Shown here: positions 25,970 to 37,276 of the stretch, piece by piece
Layout of the letters: the number at the start of each line of letters is the position of its first letter
Position numbering within the stretch: the first letter of the stretch is position 1
NCBI RefSeq assembly: GCF_013744875.1
Contig: NZ_CP059399.1
Span: 6,510,001-6,574,000, forward strand
Direction of reading: 5' to 3'
DNA: 64,000 bases
Source: Nocardia huaxiensis
GTDB taxonomy: Bacteria > Actinomycetota > Actinomycetes > Mycobacteriales > Mycobacteriaceae
Notes under the pieces: generated by a model
Seen by the model: only the letters and a program-made list of their open reading frames with translations
Databases searched by the model: none
Told to the model about the DNA's origin: nothing
Translations under genes and position numbers: made by a program

Positions 25970-26827
25970 ATGCGTTCCACGCTGACCGCCGTGCTCGCGG
26001 CCGCCGCCTTCGCGACCCTGCCGGGCGCACCGGCCGACGCGACCCCACCGGACTATGCCGACTACGTCGCTCTCGGCGATTCCTTCGCGGCGGGCCCGCT
26101 CGTGCCGACCCAGAACATCGCCGCCGCGACCTGCCTCCAATCGGTCGACAACGGCTATCCGGCACAGCTGGCCGCCACCCTGGGCGTGCGAAACTTCCGC
26201 AATGCCAGCTGTTCCGGCGCCAAGGCGCAGGACTTCGACAAGTCCGGCCCGGGCTGGGGTCGCGGAGCGACGCCCCAATACGACGCGCTCACCGCCGACA
26301 CCGATCTGGTGACCCTCACCATCGGCGCGAACGATGCCGGGCTGTTCCAGGATCTGCTCGGCTGCCTGAATCCCGTGCCGGGCAATACCACCCGCGATTG
26401 CGTGGACCGTTTCACCACCGGCGGCACCGATCAGCTCGCCGCCAAGGTGGACGCCTCCGCCGCGCACATCGGCGGCACGCTCGCCGAGATCGCCCGCCGC
26501 GCACCCCACGCCCGCATCGTGATCACCAGCTACGGCAAATACCTGCGCCCCGGCGGCTGCACCGATCTCACCACCCCGATCGGCCCACGCGATGCCGACT
26601 ACCTGCAGGCCACCATCGACCGCCTCGGCGACCGCATTGCCGAACAGGCCACCGCGCACGGCGCGACCTTCGTGGACCTGCGCCCGGCCAGCCTCGGCCA
26701 CGACGCCTGCGCCGCCCCGGCCGACCGCTGGATCGAACCCCTGCTCCCCGCCGCGGCCGCGGCACCGTTCCATCCCAATGCCCTTGGCGGACAAGCGTTC
26801 GCGGCCTTGATCGCGGCGGCGCTGTAG
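25970..26827 (+). CDS. secreted SGNH/GDSL-family lipase or esterase
   Basis: A 285-residue exported hydrolase. The signal peptide (first about 24 residues, ending near APADA) is followed by block I YVALGDSFAAGP with the catalytic Ser, block III LTIGANDAGLF with the oxyanion Asn, and block V FHPNALGG with the catalytic His. Six cysteines (ATCLQS, SCSGA, GCLNP, DCVD, GCTD, ACAAP) fit the three disulfides seen in Streptomyces-type lipases. It lies 111 bp after tetR and is probably repressed by it. Confidence 0.9.
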   Translation: MRSTLTAVLAAAAFATLPGAPADATPPDYADYVALGDSFAAGPLVPTQNIAAATCLQSVDNGYPAQLAATLGVRNFRNASCSGAKAQDFDKSGPGWGRGATPQYDALTADTDLVTLTIGANDAGLFQDLLGCLNPVPGNTTRDCVDRFTTGGTDQLAAKVDASAAHIGGTLAEIARRAPHARIVITSYGKYLRPGGCTDLTTPIGPRDADYLQATIDRLGDRIAEQATAHGATFVDLRPASLGHDACAAPADRWIEPLLPAAAAAPFHPNALGGQAFAALIAAAL

Positions 26828-26837
26828 ACCGCCGCCA

Positions 26838-26933
26838 CAGCGCGTTGGACGCTGTTTCCCGCAGCCCGCCGTTCGGCAGTGTCATACCAGCGCGTTCGGC
26901 ACTGGTTTCCGCAGCGCGTTCGGCACTGTGCTG
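26838..26933. repeat. degenerate tandem repeats of about 24 bp
   Basis: Three units start with CAGCGCGTTSGRC (26838, 26888 and about 26912); the last two, CAGCGCGTTCGGCACTG followed by GTTTCCG or TGCTG, are nearly identical, and a partial GTTCGGCAGTG unit lies between. They fill the gap between the SGNH gene and the next gene. Confidence 0.5.
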
Positions 26934-26951
26934 CGCGGGGATTCGGCGGGC

Positions 26952-27356
26952 TCAGCGCGGCTCTCGCAGCGTTTTCCGGACCAGCGGCACTCGCGGCCGG
27001 CGGCGGCGGGCCGGGCGCGGCTGCGGCGTGCGCGGCGCGGCCGTGCGGCGGGCGTAGCGCAGCAGGTCCATCAGCAGATCCTCCGCTGCCCGGAATCGCG
27101 CGATGTCGACCCGCAACCGCCAGACCACATCCGGATCACCGGGTTCGAGCACCGTGGCGCGCACCGGCAGGACATAGCCCGCGATGCCGGCGTCGATCAA
27201 GGCGAAAAGCACTCGGTAGACCTGCGATTCGGGCAGATCCGCGAGCACGCCCCAGGCGCGGGCGTTCAGGCCGTTGGCCAATCCGCGGGCGGGAACCCAG
27301 TGCGCGGCGGCGGGCGGGCCCGCCCACGGATCGGGAACTTCACGTGCCGCAGTCAT
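26952..27356 (-). CDS. hypothetical protein
   Basis: A protein of about 134 residues. Residues 1-100 look folded (ANGLNARAWGVLADLPESQV and YRVLFALIDAGIAGYVLPVR, with Leu/Ala-rich helices), and the last 30 are extremely Arg/Pro-rich, suggesting nucleic-acid contact or disorder. No family recognised. The ATG at 27356 is preferred to a TTG at 27365. It may follow the oxidoreductase operon. Confidence 0.55.
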   Translation of the reverse strand: MTAAREVPDPWAGPPAAAHWVPARGLANGLNARAWGVLADLPESQVYRVLFALIDAGIAGYVLPVRATVLEPGDPDVVWRLRVDIARFRAAEDLLMDLLRYARRTAAPRTPQPRPARRRRPRVPLVRKTLREPR

Positions 27357-27452
27357 CGCACCCAACCATCCGCTGTGATTCCGAGGGGACCGGTCAGTCC
27401 CCCCTCATCATCTCGCAGAACCCGCGGAATCGTTCGAGCGCGGTCCTGCCGC

Positions 27453-28391
27453 TCAGGGCACGGCCACCGGTGACGTGCCGATTTCCAGGTCCGGGATCGA
27501 GGACAGGTCGGCGAGTGTCAGGACATTGTGGAGGTGGTGCACGCCCGGCGCGAGATCGACCGAGGCGCGGATGGCCGCGACCGTGAGCAAGGCGGTGGCC
27601 CGCGACTGGCCGCGTCCCCGCGCCCACGCCAGGTGACCGGATGGTGTGCGCGCCAACACAATCCACTCGTCGGCCCCCGGCATCGGCAACCCCCGCGGCA
27701 TGGCTGCCGCGCCCGGAATCCAGGTCGCCAGCGCCAGCGCGGCCGTCGCGACGCGGGAGTCCAGGGCGAAATGGGTGCGTACGCGAACACCCAGATCGCG
27801 GGTGAGGACATGCTGATCGGAGAAGTCGGCGCGCACCAGCCGACGACGGCCGTGCCCGGGCAGGGTGAATACCCGTGGGCGCGTGTAGTTGCGGACGCGT
27901 TCGCCGCCGCTGCGGAAGGTCCGGCCGAGCAGGCGATAGGTCCAGTCGGTCGCGGCCACGCCGTGCGGCTCCCCCGCGCCGAGCAGGACGGCGATATCGA
28001 TGGGCTCCGGCGACCGCGCGTGCACGGCGGCGGCCAGCAGATTGGTCAGTCCGGGCGCGAGCCCGACGCTCACGATCACCGGCCGGTCCGGCATCGACTT
28101 CTCCAGCAGCGCAACGTATTCGGTCGAGGCGGTGATATCGGCGAAGGCCGCTCCACACGCGGCGGCCTGCTCGGCCAGGCGCGGATCCTCGACACCGGCG
28201 GCATTGACGACGACGTCGATCCCCTCGACGGCCCGGCGGTAGGAGTGCAGTCCCGGGTCGGTGAGATCGACGGCGATATCGGCGCGGGCCGGATCCCGTC
28301 CCGCGACCACGACCGTGTCTCCGGCTCGGCGCAGTTCGGCCACCAGGGGTCGCCCGACCGCTCCGTATCCTCCCAGCACGAGAATTCTCAT
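27453..28391 (-). CDS. saccharopine dehydrogenase-like NAD(P)-binding protein
   Basis: A 312-residue protein with an N-terminal Rossmann fold, MRILVLGGYGAVGRPLVAEL, and a following stretch typical of saccharopine-reductase-like proteins (DVVVNAAGVEDPRLAEQAAA, SVGLAPGLTNLLAAAVHARS). The substrate is unknown; many such genes act on unidentified metabolites. It lies 35 bp behind the efflux-pump gene and is very likely in its operon, under the divergent TetR. Confidence 0.8.
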   Translation of the reverse strand: MRILVLGGYGAVGRPLVAELRRAGDTVVVAGRDPARADIAVDLTDPGLHSYRRAVEGIDVVVNAAGVEDPRLAEQAAACGAAFADITASTEYVALLEKSMPDRPVIVSVGLAPGLTNLLAAAVHARSPEPIDIAVLLGAGEPHGVAATDWTYRLLGRTFRSGGERVRNYTRPRVFTLPGHGRRRLVRADFSDQHVLTRDLGVRVRTHFALDSRVATAALALATWIPGAAAMPRGLPMPGADEWIVLARTPSGHLAWARGRGQSRATALLTVAAIRASVDLAPGVHHLHNVLTLADLSSIPDLEIGTSPVAVP

Positions 28392-28426
28392 TGTCCGACT
28401 TTCCTTTTCGATGACACGGCGTCTGA

Positions 28427-29851
28427 TCAGTGGGCGCTCACGCGCATCCCGGCCGGCGGCTTGCCCGCCGGGACCAGAACCACGGCGATCACGGCGACCA
28501 CCACCGCGATCCCCGCGCTGAGAGCGAAGGCGCTGGTGAATCCGCTGGTGTCGGCTCCCAGGCTGCGCAGGCTGACCGCGGCCACCGTGGAGAGCACCGC
28601 GACGCCGAGTGCCGCGCCGACCTCGTGGAAGGTATTGATCAGACCGGATGTCACACCGGCCTGGGCGTGGTCGACGGTGGCCAGGGCCGTGGTGGTGGCG
28701 GTGACGATGACGGCGCCCTGACCCGCGGCCGCCACCGTGAGTCCGATGATCAAAGCGGTTGTGCCACTCCAGAACACGGGCACAGCGCCACCCACTGCGG
28801 CGACGAGCAACCCAGCGACACCGACCGGCCGATAACCGAACCGCCCGATGAAATGCCCGGCATTGTGCGCGCCGAGGATGGTGCCGATCGCCACCGGAAC
28901 GAACAGCAGGCCGGTGACCAGAGCCGAATTGCCCTGTGCCTGCTGAAGATAGAACGAGCCGAGGAAGAACCCGGTGATCAGCAGACCGGTGGCGACGAGC
29001 ATCAGCACCGCACCCGCGGCGATCGGACGGCGCACGAGCAGAGCGGGATTCAGCAGCGGACGCGCGATCGTGCGCTCGTACGCCACAAAGGCGATGGCCA
29101 GGACGACAGCCGCAGCCAGGGGACCCGCGCTGAGCGGGTCGGACCAACCGTGGTCGCCAGCGTTGATCAATCCGTAGATCGCGGATCCTACGGTGGCGGT
29201 GGCGATTACCGCGCCGAGCACATCGATGCCCTCACCGGGCCGTCCGGGCCGCTCGGGGAGGACGCGGGTCATGAGAGCCAGCAGTACCAGTCCCACAGGC
29301 ACATTGACGAAGAAGATCCACGCCCAGCCGGGTCCGGCGGTCAGGAGCCCGCCGACGAGCACCCCCGCCGCCGCGCCGGTCCCGCCGAGGGCGCCCCACA
29401 CACCGAGGGCCCTATTGCGTTCCGCCCCATGGAAAGTCGTGGTGATAACGGACATGGCCGCCGGTGCGAGCAGGGCCGCCCCGATGCCCTGGCCGACGCG
29501 CGCGGCGATCAGCATGGACGCGTTCACGGCCAGACCCGCCACCAGCGACGAGGCGGTGAACATCGCCAATCCGGACATGACCACGCGTCGCGCGCCGAAC
29601 AGGTCGGCGGCCCGCCCACCGAAGATCATCAGACCGCCGAACAGCAGCGTGTAGGCGGTCACGACCCAGGTGGTGGCGGCGCGGCTCAGGTCGAGGTCCG
29701 CGCCGATGTCCGGCAGCGCGACGGTGACGACGGTGATGTCGAGGATGAGCATGAACTGTGCGATGGCGAGCACCGCAAGGGCTCGCCAGCGGCGTGGATC
29801 GGTGGGTGGCACAACCTCGTGGTGGTGCTGTGCGGGCGTCTGCGAGTGCAT
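28427..29851 (-). CDS. MFS drug efflux transporter, DHA2 (EmrB/QacA) family
   Basis: A 474-residue pump with 14 predicted helices. The DHA2 motifs are clear: LDITVVTVALPDIGADL (motif D1, about 38-54), FGGRAADLFGARRV (motif A) and RVGQGIGAALLAPAAMS (about 117-133). The N-terminal tail is His-rich. Expected to expel cationic drugs or lipophilic compounds by proton antiport. The divergent TetR and the paired palindromes between the genes indicate repression relieved by a substrate. Confidence 0.9.
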   Translation of the reverse strand: MHSQTPAQHHHEVVPPTDPRRWRALAVLAIAQFMLILDITVVTVALPDIGADLDLSRAATTWVVTAYTLLFGGLMIFGGRAADLFGARRVVMSGLAMFTASSLVAGLAVNASMLIAARVGQGIGAALLAPAAMSVITTTFHGAERNRALGVWGALGGTGAAAGVLVGGLLTAGPGWAWIFFVNVPVGLVLLALMTRVLPERPGRPGEGIDVLGAVIATATVGSAIYGLINAGDHGWSDPLSAGPLAAAVVLAIAFVAYERTIARPLLNPALLVRRPIAAGAVLMLVATGLLITGFFLGSFYLQQAQGNSALVTGLLFVPVAIGTILGAHNAGHFIGRFGYRPVGVAGLLVAAVGGAVPVFWSGTTALIIGLTVAAAGQGAVIVTATTTALATVDHAQAGVTSGLINTFHEVGAALGVAVLSTVAAVSLRSLGADTSGFTSAFALSAGIAVVVAVIAVVLVPAGKPPAGMRVSAH

Positions 29852-29866
29852 GACCGGCTCCTAAAT

Positions 29867-29928
29867 TGAACTCTGATGTTCGAGTTATACCCCGGTATAG
29901 TGACGATGTAAATCGAACATCGATGTTC
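29867..29928. promoter_or_regulatory. divergent promoter with paired TetR operators
   Basis: Palindrome GAACATCGATGTTC (29915-29928) and a similar GAACTCTGATGTTC (29867-29880) are 48 bp apart. Between them GTTATACCCCGGTATAGT supplies TATAGT (29896-29901) as -10 for tetR and TATAAC on the minus strand (29884-29889) as -10 for the pump. Each operator covers the expected start site of one transcript. Confidence 0.6.
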
Positions 29929-29949
29929 AAGAAAGCGGGTGAGTGCGAG

Positions 29950-30546
29950 GTGCCCCCAGCGGAAGCGAAACCGGCCCAGGCCAAGCGCGCCGACGCGCGG
30001 CGCAATATCGCCGCCATCCTGGACGCCGCCCAGGACTGCCTGGTCGCCGACCCCGATGCGAATCTGGCCGAGATCGCCAAGCACGCCGGGGTCGGTCGCA
30101 TCACCCTGTACGGACACTTCCCGTCCCGCGCCGAACTCATCGACGCGGTCTTCACGCGCGCCATGGAGGAGAGCGACCGCACCCTGGACACCATCGAGCT
30201 GGACGGTAATCCCCGGGCCGCGCTGCGCAGGCTCGTCACCGCGTCCTGGCGCATCGTCGACCGATTCCGGTCACTGTTGATCGCCGCGCAGAATCACATT
30301 GCGGCCGAACGCATTCGCGACGCGCACGAAGGACCGCTGCGACGGGTCACCGGCCTGATCGAACGCGGCCGCGCCGAAGGTGTCTTCCGCGACGACCAGC
30401 CCGCGCAGTGGATGGCCACGGTGTACTACAGCGTGATCCACGGCGCGGCAGCGGAAGTCGCCGCGGGCCGCCTCGCGGAAGCCGACGCGGACACCCTCAT
30501 CACCGCGACACTGCTGGGCGCGTACGCCCCGCCCGCGAACTCCTAA
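29950..30546 (+). CDS. TetR-family repressor of the divergent efflux operon
   Basis: A regulator of about 198 residues. The HTH lies at about 16-62: ARRNIAAILDAAQDCLVADP then LAEIAKHAGVGRITLYGHFPSRAELIDAVF. The ligand domain is the TetR_C type with YYSVIHGAAAEVAAGRL near the end. The GTG at 29950 gives the usual short N-terminus; the ATG at 29923 would place the start inside the operator palindrome. Divergence from the pump and the twin operators fix its likely target. Confidence 0.85.
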   Translation: MPPAEAKPAQAKRADARRNIAAILDAAQDCLVADPDANLAEIAKHAGVGRITLYGHFPSRAELIDAVFTRAMEESDRTLDTIELDGNPRAALRRLVTASWRIVDRFRSLLIAAQNHIAAERIRDAHEGPLRRVTGLIERGRAEGVFRDDQPAQWMATVYYSVIHGAAAEVAAGRLAEADADTLITATLLGAYAPPANS

Positions 30547-30594
30547 CCGGACCCGACGTGAGCGTGATGCGCGTCACTCACGACTCGATTGCGG

Positions 30595-30614
30595 ATACCC
30601 CCAGGGGGTATTAT
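30595..30614 (+). promoter_or_regulatory. CsoR-type operator overlapping the -10 of the MFS gene
   Basis: ATACCCCCAGGGGGTAT (30595-30611) is a near-perfect palindrome of the CsoR/RcnR/CstR class (TACCCC-n-GGGGTA). The -10 hexamer TATTAT (30609-30614) overlaps its right arm, so repressor binding would block RNA polymerase. Confidence 0.65.
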
Positions 30615-30655
30615 CTTTCTCAATGTCGAGAGAACAGATTGGAAAGGCCGAAGCG

Positions 30656-32050
30656 ATGAGTTCCACACCGATGGTCAGCTCGCTCTTCCGCAATCGTGAC
30701 TACCTCCGGCTGTTCACAGCTCAGGTGTCGGGCTTGTTCGGAACCGGATTGACCACCGTCGCACTGGGTTTGCTCGCCTACGAGCTCGCCGGCGGTGCCG
30801 CGGCCGCCGTCCTCGGCACCGCGCTGACGATCAAGATGGTGGTCTACGTGACGGTCGCGCCGATCGTGGGCGCCTACGCCGACCGCCTGCCGCGCCGCGC
30901 ATTCCTGGTGGCGCTGCACCTGATTCGCGCCGGCGTCGTGCTGGCGCTGCCGTTCATCGACCAGATCTGGCAGATCTACGTGCTGATCGCGGTGCTGCAA
31001 ACCGCCTCGGCCGCCTACACACCCACCTACCAGGCCGTCATCCCCGACATCCTGCCCGACGAACGCGAATACACCCGCGCGCTCTCGGCAGCCCAGCTGG
31101 CCGCCACCATGGAAACGCTGCTGAGCCCCATGCTCGCCGCCGCCGCGCTCACCGTCATGAGCTTCCACTGGCTGTTCGTCGGCACCGCAATCGGATTCGC
31201 CGTCTCCGCCGCCCTGGTGGTCGCCACCCGCATTCCGAACGCCACCGCCACCACCCAGGGCAGCTTCCGGGATCGGATCACCGTCGGCCTGCGCATCTTC
31301 GCCGCCACCCCGCGCCTGCGCGGCCTGCTCGGCCTGAACCTCGTGGTGGCCGCCGCCGGCTCGGTGATCATGATCAATACCGTCAACTACGTCCGCGACA
31401 CCCTGGGCGGCACCCAGTCCGGCGTGGCAATGCTGCTGGCCGCCAATGGTTTCGGCACCATGCTCGTGGCGCTGGCCCTGCCCCGCGTGCTCGACCGACT
31501 CGGCGCCCGCCCGGTCATGCTGACCGGCGCGACCACCCTGCTTGCCGGACTGGCAGCCGCCATCACCCTGTCGCTCGCCGACGCCGGCGACTGGCGCTGG
31601 GCCGCGGCCATCGCGGTCTGGGCCCTGATCGGCGCGGGCACCGCCGCCATCCTCACCCCCACCGGGCAGGTGCTGCGCCGCTCGACCCAGCCCTCGGATC
31701 GCCCCGCCATCTTCGCCGCCCAGTTCTCCCTGTCCCACCTGGCCTGGCTGCTCACCTACCCGATCACCGGATGGCTCACCACCACAGCGGGATTCACCAC
31801 CACCTGGGTGACCCTAGCCGTCCTCGCCACCGCCGGCATCACCGTCGCCCTGCGCATGTGGCCGAAACAGGATCCGGAGGTCATCACCCACCTGCACCCC
31901 GTCGGCACCATCGACCCCGACCGCCTCGGTGACGCCGAACTGGTGAACGAACGCTACTACCTCCACACCCACGTCTACGTCATCGACGCCGATCACCGCC
32001 ACTGGCCGACGAAGACCCCGCGAGGTCTGGAAGTCACCGCGGCAGCCTGA
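30656..32050 (+). CDS. MFS exporter (EntS/MFS_3 type) with His-rich C-terminus
   Basis: A 464-residue transporter with about 12 helices: SSLFRNRDYLRLFTAQVSGL (about 7-26) and VGAYADRLPRRAFLVALHLI (motif A region) are typical of MFS_3 exporters such as EntS. The cytoplasmic C-terminus is unusually rich in histidine (THLHPVGTIDP, YYLHTHVYVIDADHRHWP), which could bind metal. GGAAAGG eight bases before the ATG at 30656 supports this start; an ATG at 30623 is in frame. The CsoR-type box upstream points to induction by copper or by sulfane sulfur. Confidence 0.8.
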   Translation: MSSTPMVSSLFRNRDYLRLFTAQVSGLFGTGLTTVALGLLAYELAGGAAAAVLGTALTIKMVVYVTVAPIVGAYADRLPRRAFLVALHLIRAGVVLALPFIDQIWQIYVLIAVLQTASAAYTPTYQAVIPDILPDEREYTRALSAAQLAATMETLLSPMLAAAALTVMSFHWLFVGTAIGFAVSAALVVATRIPNATATTQGSFRDRITVGLRIFAATPRLRGLLGLNLVVAAAGSVIMINTVNYVRDTLGGTQSGVAMLLAANGFGTMLVALALPRVLDRLGARPVMLTGATTLLAGLAAAITLSLADAGDWRWAAAIAVWALIGAGTAAILTPTGQVLRRSTQPSDRPAIFAAQFSLSHLAWLLTYPITGWLTTTAGFTTTWVTLAVLATAGITVALRMWPKQDPEVITHLHPVGTIDPDRLGDAELVNERYYLHTHVYVIDADHRHWPTKTPRGLEVTAAA

Positions 32051-32142
32051 CAATCCGCCTTGTCGTCATGCGAGCGGATCCAGCACGGCCGCAACGCCTT
32101 TCACCCGTCCCCGCATTTCGTGAATCTTCTCACTCGATCTCA

Positions 32143-32162
32143 ATACCCTACGGGGGTATGGT
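32143..32162 (+). promoter_or_regulatory. second CsoR-type operator, overlapping the -10 of the FAD reductase gene
   Basis: ATACCCTACGGGGGTAT (32143-32159) matches the box at 30595. TATGGT (32157-32162) overlaps its end and lies 6 nt before the ATG at 32169, a leaderless layout. Confidence 0.65.
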
Positions 32163-33300
32163 GCTTGCATGAGCACTTTGAATCGAATTGTCATCATCGG
32201 CGCTTCCCTCGCCGGATTGCGTGCGCTGCAAGCACTTCGGGCCGCGGAGTTCGCGGGCGAGATCGTTGTGGTCGGCGCGGAAGCACATCTGCCCTACAAC
32301 CGTCCGCCGCTGTCGAAGAGTGTTCTCGACGGCGACGACGATGTCTCACTGCCGGGCGCGGACATCCTCGGCACGGATTGGCTACGCGGCAGGCAGGCGA
32401 CGGCGCTGCGTCCGGAGTCGAAAACCGTTGTCCTGGATGACGGTTCCGAACTTTCCTACGACGGTCTCGTCATCGCGACCGGTGCCCGGCCCCGAACTCT
32501 CGACCGCCACCCCGAAGGTGTCCACACCCTGCGCACCCTCGACGATGCCCTGCGGCTGCGAGCAGAACTCGCCGCCGGACACGACCACCTCACCGTCGTC
32601 GGCGGCGGCTTCATCGGCAGCGAGGTGGCCTCCACCGCCCGGCAGCGGGGTCTGGCCGTCACCCTCGTGGACGGCGGCGCCCAGCCCATGCTGGCCACCC
32701 TCGGCCACCACGCCGCCCGCTGGCTCACCGATCTGCACACCCGCCACGGCGTCGAACTCGTAACCGGTTCTCGCGCAACCAGATTCGAAGGCGACGACCG
32801 CGTGACCGCAGTCCGTCTCGACAGCGGCCGCTCGGTCCCCGCCAAGCTCGTGGTTGCCGGGCTGGGTGTCGTGCCGAACACCGACTGGCTCGAGGGCAGC
32901 GGCGTGAAACTCGACGGCGGCGTCCTGGTCACCGACACCCTCTTCGCCGAGGGCACGGACTCCATCGTCGCGGCCGGCGACGTCGCCCGCTGGCCGCACT
33001 CCCGCCACGACCGCGCCCTCGTGCGCGTCGAGCACTGGGCGACCGCCAACGACCAGGGCGCACTCGCGGCCCGCAACCTGCTCGCCGGCCCGGCGGACGC
33101 ACAGCCCTACACCGCTGTCCCGACCTTCGCCACCCGTATCCACGGCGCCCGCATCCAGACCGCGGGTCTCCCCCACCTCGCCGATGAGGAGCATGTGGTC
33201 TTCGGCTCGCCCGCGGATGATCAGTTCGCCGTGGCCTTCCTCGCCAATGGCACACCGGTCGGCGCGGTAGCGGTCAACGCCCACAAGGAACTGAACCGAA

Positions 33301-35728
<2,428 letters not shown>

Positions 35729-35938
35729 GCTCGTTACTCCCAACCGCCGGCCCACCGATCCGGCTCCGGCACAATGTGATCCGGATTCAGACTGACCGCC
35801 GACCCCGAGTCTCCAGAACGGCCGATGGACCTCGGCAGAGGGCCGTTGGACCTTCATCCACGGCAGCAGCCGGGCTCCCCGACAACTCACATTCGGTTGT
35901 CACCCACGACCGCCGTGGCGGTGCGGGCCCTTCACGGG
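35729..35938 (-). other. 210-bp gap between the ATPase gene and the Met-rich peptide gene
   Basis: No gene supported. It contains the GGGAG ribosome site of the ATPase gene at its left end. No CsoR-type box or clear terminator was found, so the peptide and the ATPase may share one transcript. Confidence 0.4.
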
Positions 35939-36043
35939 TCACATCACCATCGGCGGCAGGATGCCCTGCTGATGCAGCCACATCATGACCGTGTGACACA
36001 TCTGCATCAGCGGCGACGACAGGTCCATGTGGTTCATGTCCAT
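35939..36043 (-). CDS. 34-residue Met/His-rich micropeptide, candidate copper-binding peptide
   Basis: ATG 36043 to TGA 35939 encodes MDMNHMDLSSPLMQMC, then HTVMMWLHQQGILPPMVM: nine Met, three His and one Cys in 34 residues. GAGGAG lies nine bases upstream of the ATG, the best ribosome-binding site in this part of the window. The MxMxHM and MQMCH clusters are the ligand types used for Cu(I). It lies on the same strand and 210 bp upstream of the CopB-like ATPase. A copper chaperone, buffer or regulatory micropeptide is the inference; no named family is recognised. Confidence 0.55.
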   Translation of the reverse strand: MDMNHMDLSSPLMQMCHTVMMWLHQQGILPPMVM

Positions 36044-36562
36044 CGATCTCAACTCCTCGAATCCCGACCGGCGAAACGCTTTCAACCGCGTCGGCTTCGA
36101 CGATCACACGACAAACCCAACCCCAGCAGAGCCCGAAGACCTCGCGCCCGAGACCAACGTCCTCAGTACCGGCGCGGGTCACGAACCGAGGGCCGGAGTC
36201 GGTTGCCGCCGAGGCCGAGAGGCCCGCGCGACGCCGAGCCGAGGCGCTACGAACGATCACGAAATAGCAGGCATCACACCAGGAATAGCCCCTTGCGTGA
36301 TCTTCTCGCCGATGTTGTTCGTGGCCGCCCGGCCTGATCTCAGCCTGCCGTGGTCGGTGTTGGCGCTGCCCGATGGATCATGATCGTGACTTTGGTCGCC
36401 GTAGCCGCGATGGTGGCAACGCTAGGCAGTGCCGTGCGGTCCGCCGGGGCGCGGCCGGCGCTCGGCGATCTGCTGGCAATTCTGCGGCGAGGTGGTCGAC
36501 AGTGACCGGCCGCGGCAGGCCGATGTTGTGCCCACCTGTGGTGCTGGCACGTGTGGCCCTGG
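36044..36562. other. 519-bp region without an established gene
   Basis: Its left end (36044-36065) holds the GAGGAG ribosome site of the micropeptide. The rest codes for nothing recognisable in any frame, apart from a 41-codon hydrophobic ORF at 36380-36505. No palindromic CsoR-type box was found here. Confidence 0.4.
36380..36505 (+). CDS. possible 41-residue single-helix membrane peptide
   Basis: MIVTLVAVAAMVATLGSAVR could span the membrane, followed by a basic tail ending RRGGRQ. The ribosome site is weak. Could be a gene remnant or chance. Confidence 0.2.
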   Translation: MIVTLVAVAAMVATLGSAVRSAGARPALGDLLAILRRGGRQ

Positions 36563-36796
36563 CTAGTCCTTCTTCATCATCTCGTAGATGCGCTTGCAGT
36601 CGGGGCAGACCGGAGAGCCGGGTTTGGGGGACTTCGTCACGGGGAAGACTTCGCCGCACAGGGCTACGACGTGGGTGCCCATGACGGCGCTTTCGGCGAT
36701 CTTGTCCTTCTTCACATAGTGGAAGAACTTGGGGGCGTCGTCCTGCGTTGTTTCGTCCGTGGTCGTGTCCGGACGTACCAGGGTGTCTGTGCTCAC
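36563..36796 (-). CDS. DUF3039 family protein
   Basis: A 77-residue protein. KFFHYVKKDKIAESAVMGTH and VVALCGEVFPVTKSPKPGSP, ending VCPDCKRIYEMMKKD, match DUF3039, with one Cys in ALCGE and a CPDC pair that can form a zinc-ribbon-like site. The family is conserved across Actinobacteria beside a DUF3099 gene, as here. The GTG at 36796 is chosen because similarity starts shortly after it. Confidence 0.85.
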   Translation of the reverse strand: MSTDTLVRPDTTTDETTQDDAPKFFHYVKKDKIAESAVMGTHVVALCGEVFPVTKSPKPGSPVCPDCKRIYEMMKKD

Positions 36797-36868
36797 CCGT
36801 CCATGATGCCAGGTCGGGAATGAGCAGGGCATGTGCATCCGACGCTGTGTAGTGGAAGACTCGGGGGT

Positions 36869-37276
36869 ATGCAGCAGGACGGGGAATCCCAGGGCGCGGT
36901 CGGTGGCGAGGGCGGGCGACCCGAGGTCGAATTCCGGCCCGCGGGTTCGATTCCGAAGCCGCCGCGGCCGGCGCAGGGGTATTTCCCGGGTGAGAAGGAA
37001 CATCCGGCGCTGATCACGGAGGCGCAGACCTCGCTGGAACAGCAGCATCGGAATCGGGTGCGGCGGTACACGATCATTATGGCGTTCCGGATTCCGTGCC
37101 TGGTGGGGGCGGCGATCGCCTACAGCGTGTGGGGGAACTGGGTTATTTCGCTGCTGATCATCGGGGTGTCGATTCCGCTGCCGTGGATCGCGGTGCTGAT
37201 CGCCAATGACCGGCCGCCGCGCACGCGGGAGGAGCCCAGCCGGTGGGACGGGCGGCGCAATCAGGCCGCGATCGAG

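Noticed and set aside
28430..29869. 479-codon plus-strand frame opposite the efflux pump
   Set aside because: His/Gln/Arg-rich shadow frame; the opposite strand has a clear 14-helix MFS protein.
35787..36260. 157-codon frame containing the micropeptide region
   Set aside because: No domain or ribosome site; the in-register small ORF on the same strand in another frame has both a strong ribosome site and a biased composition.
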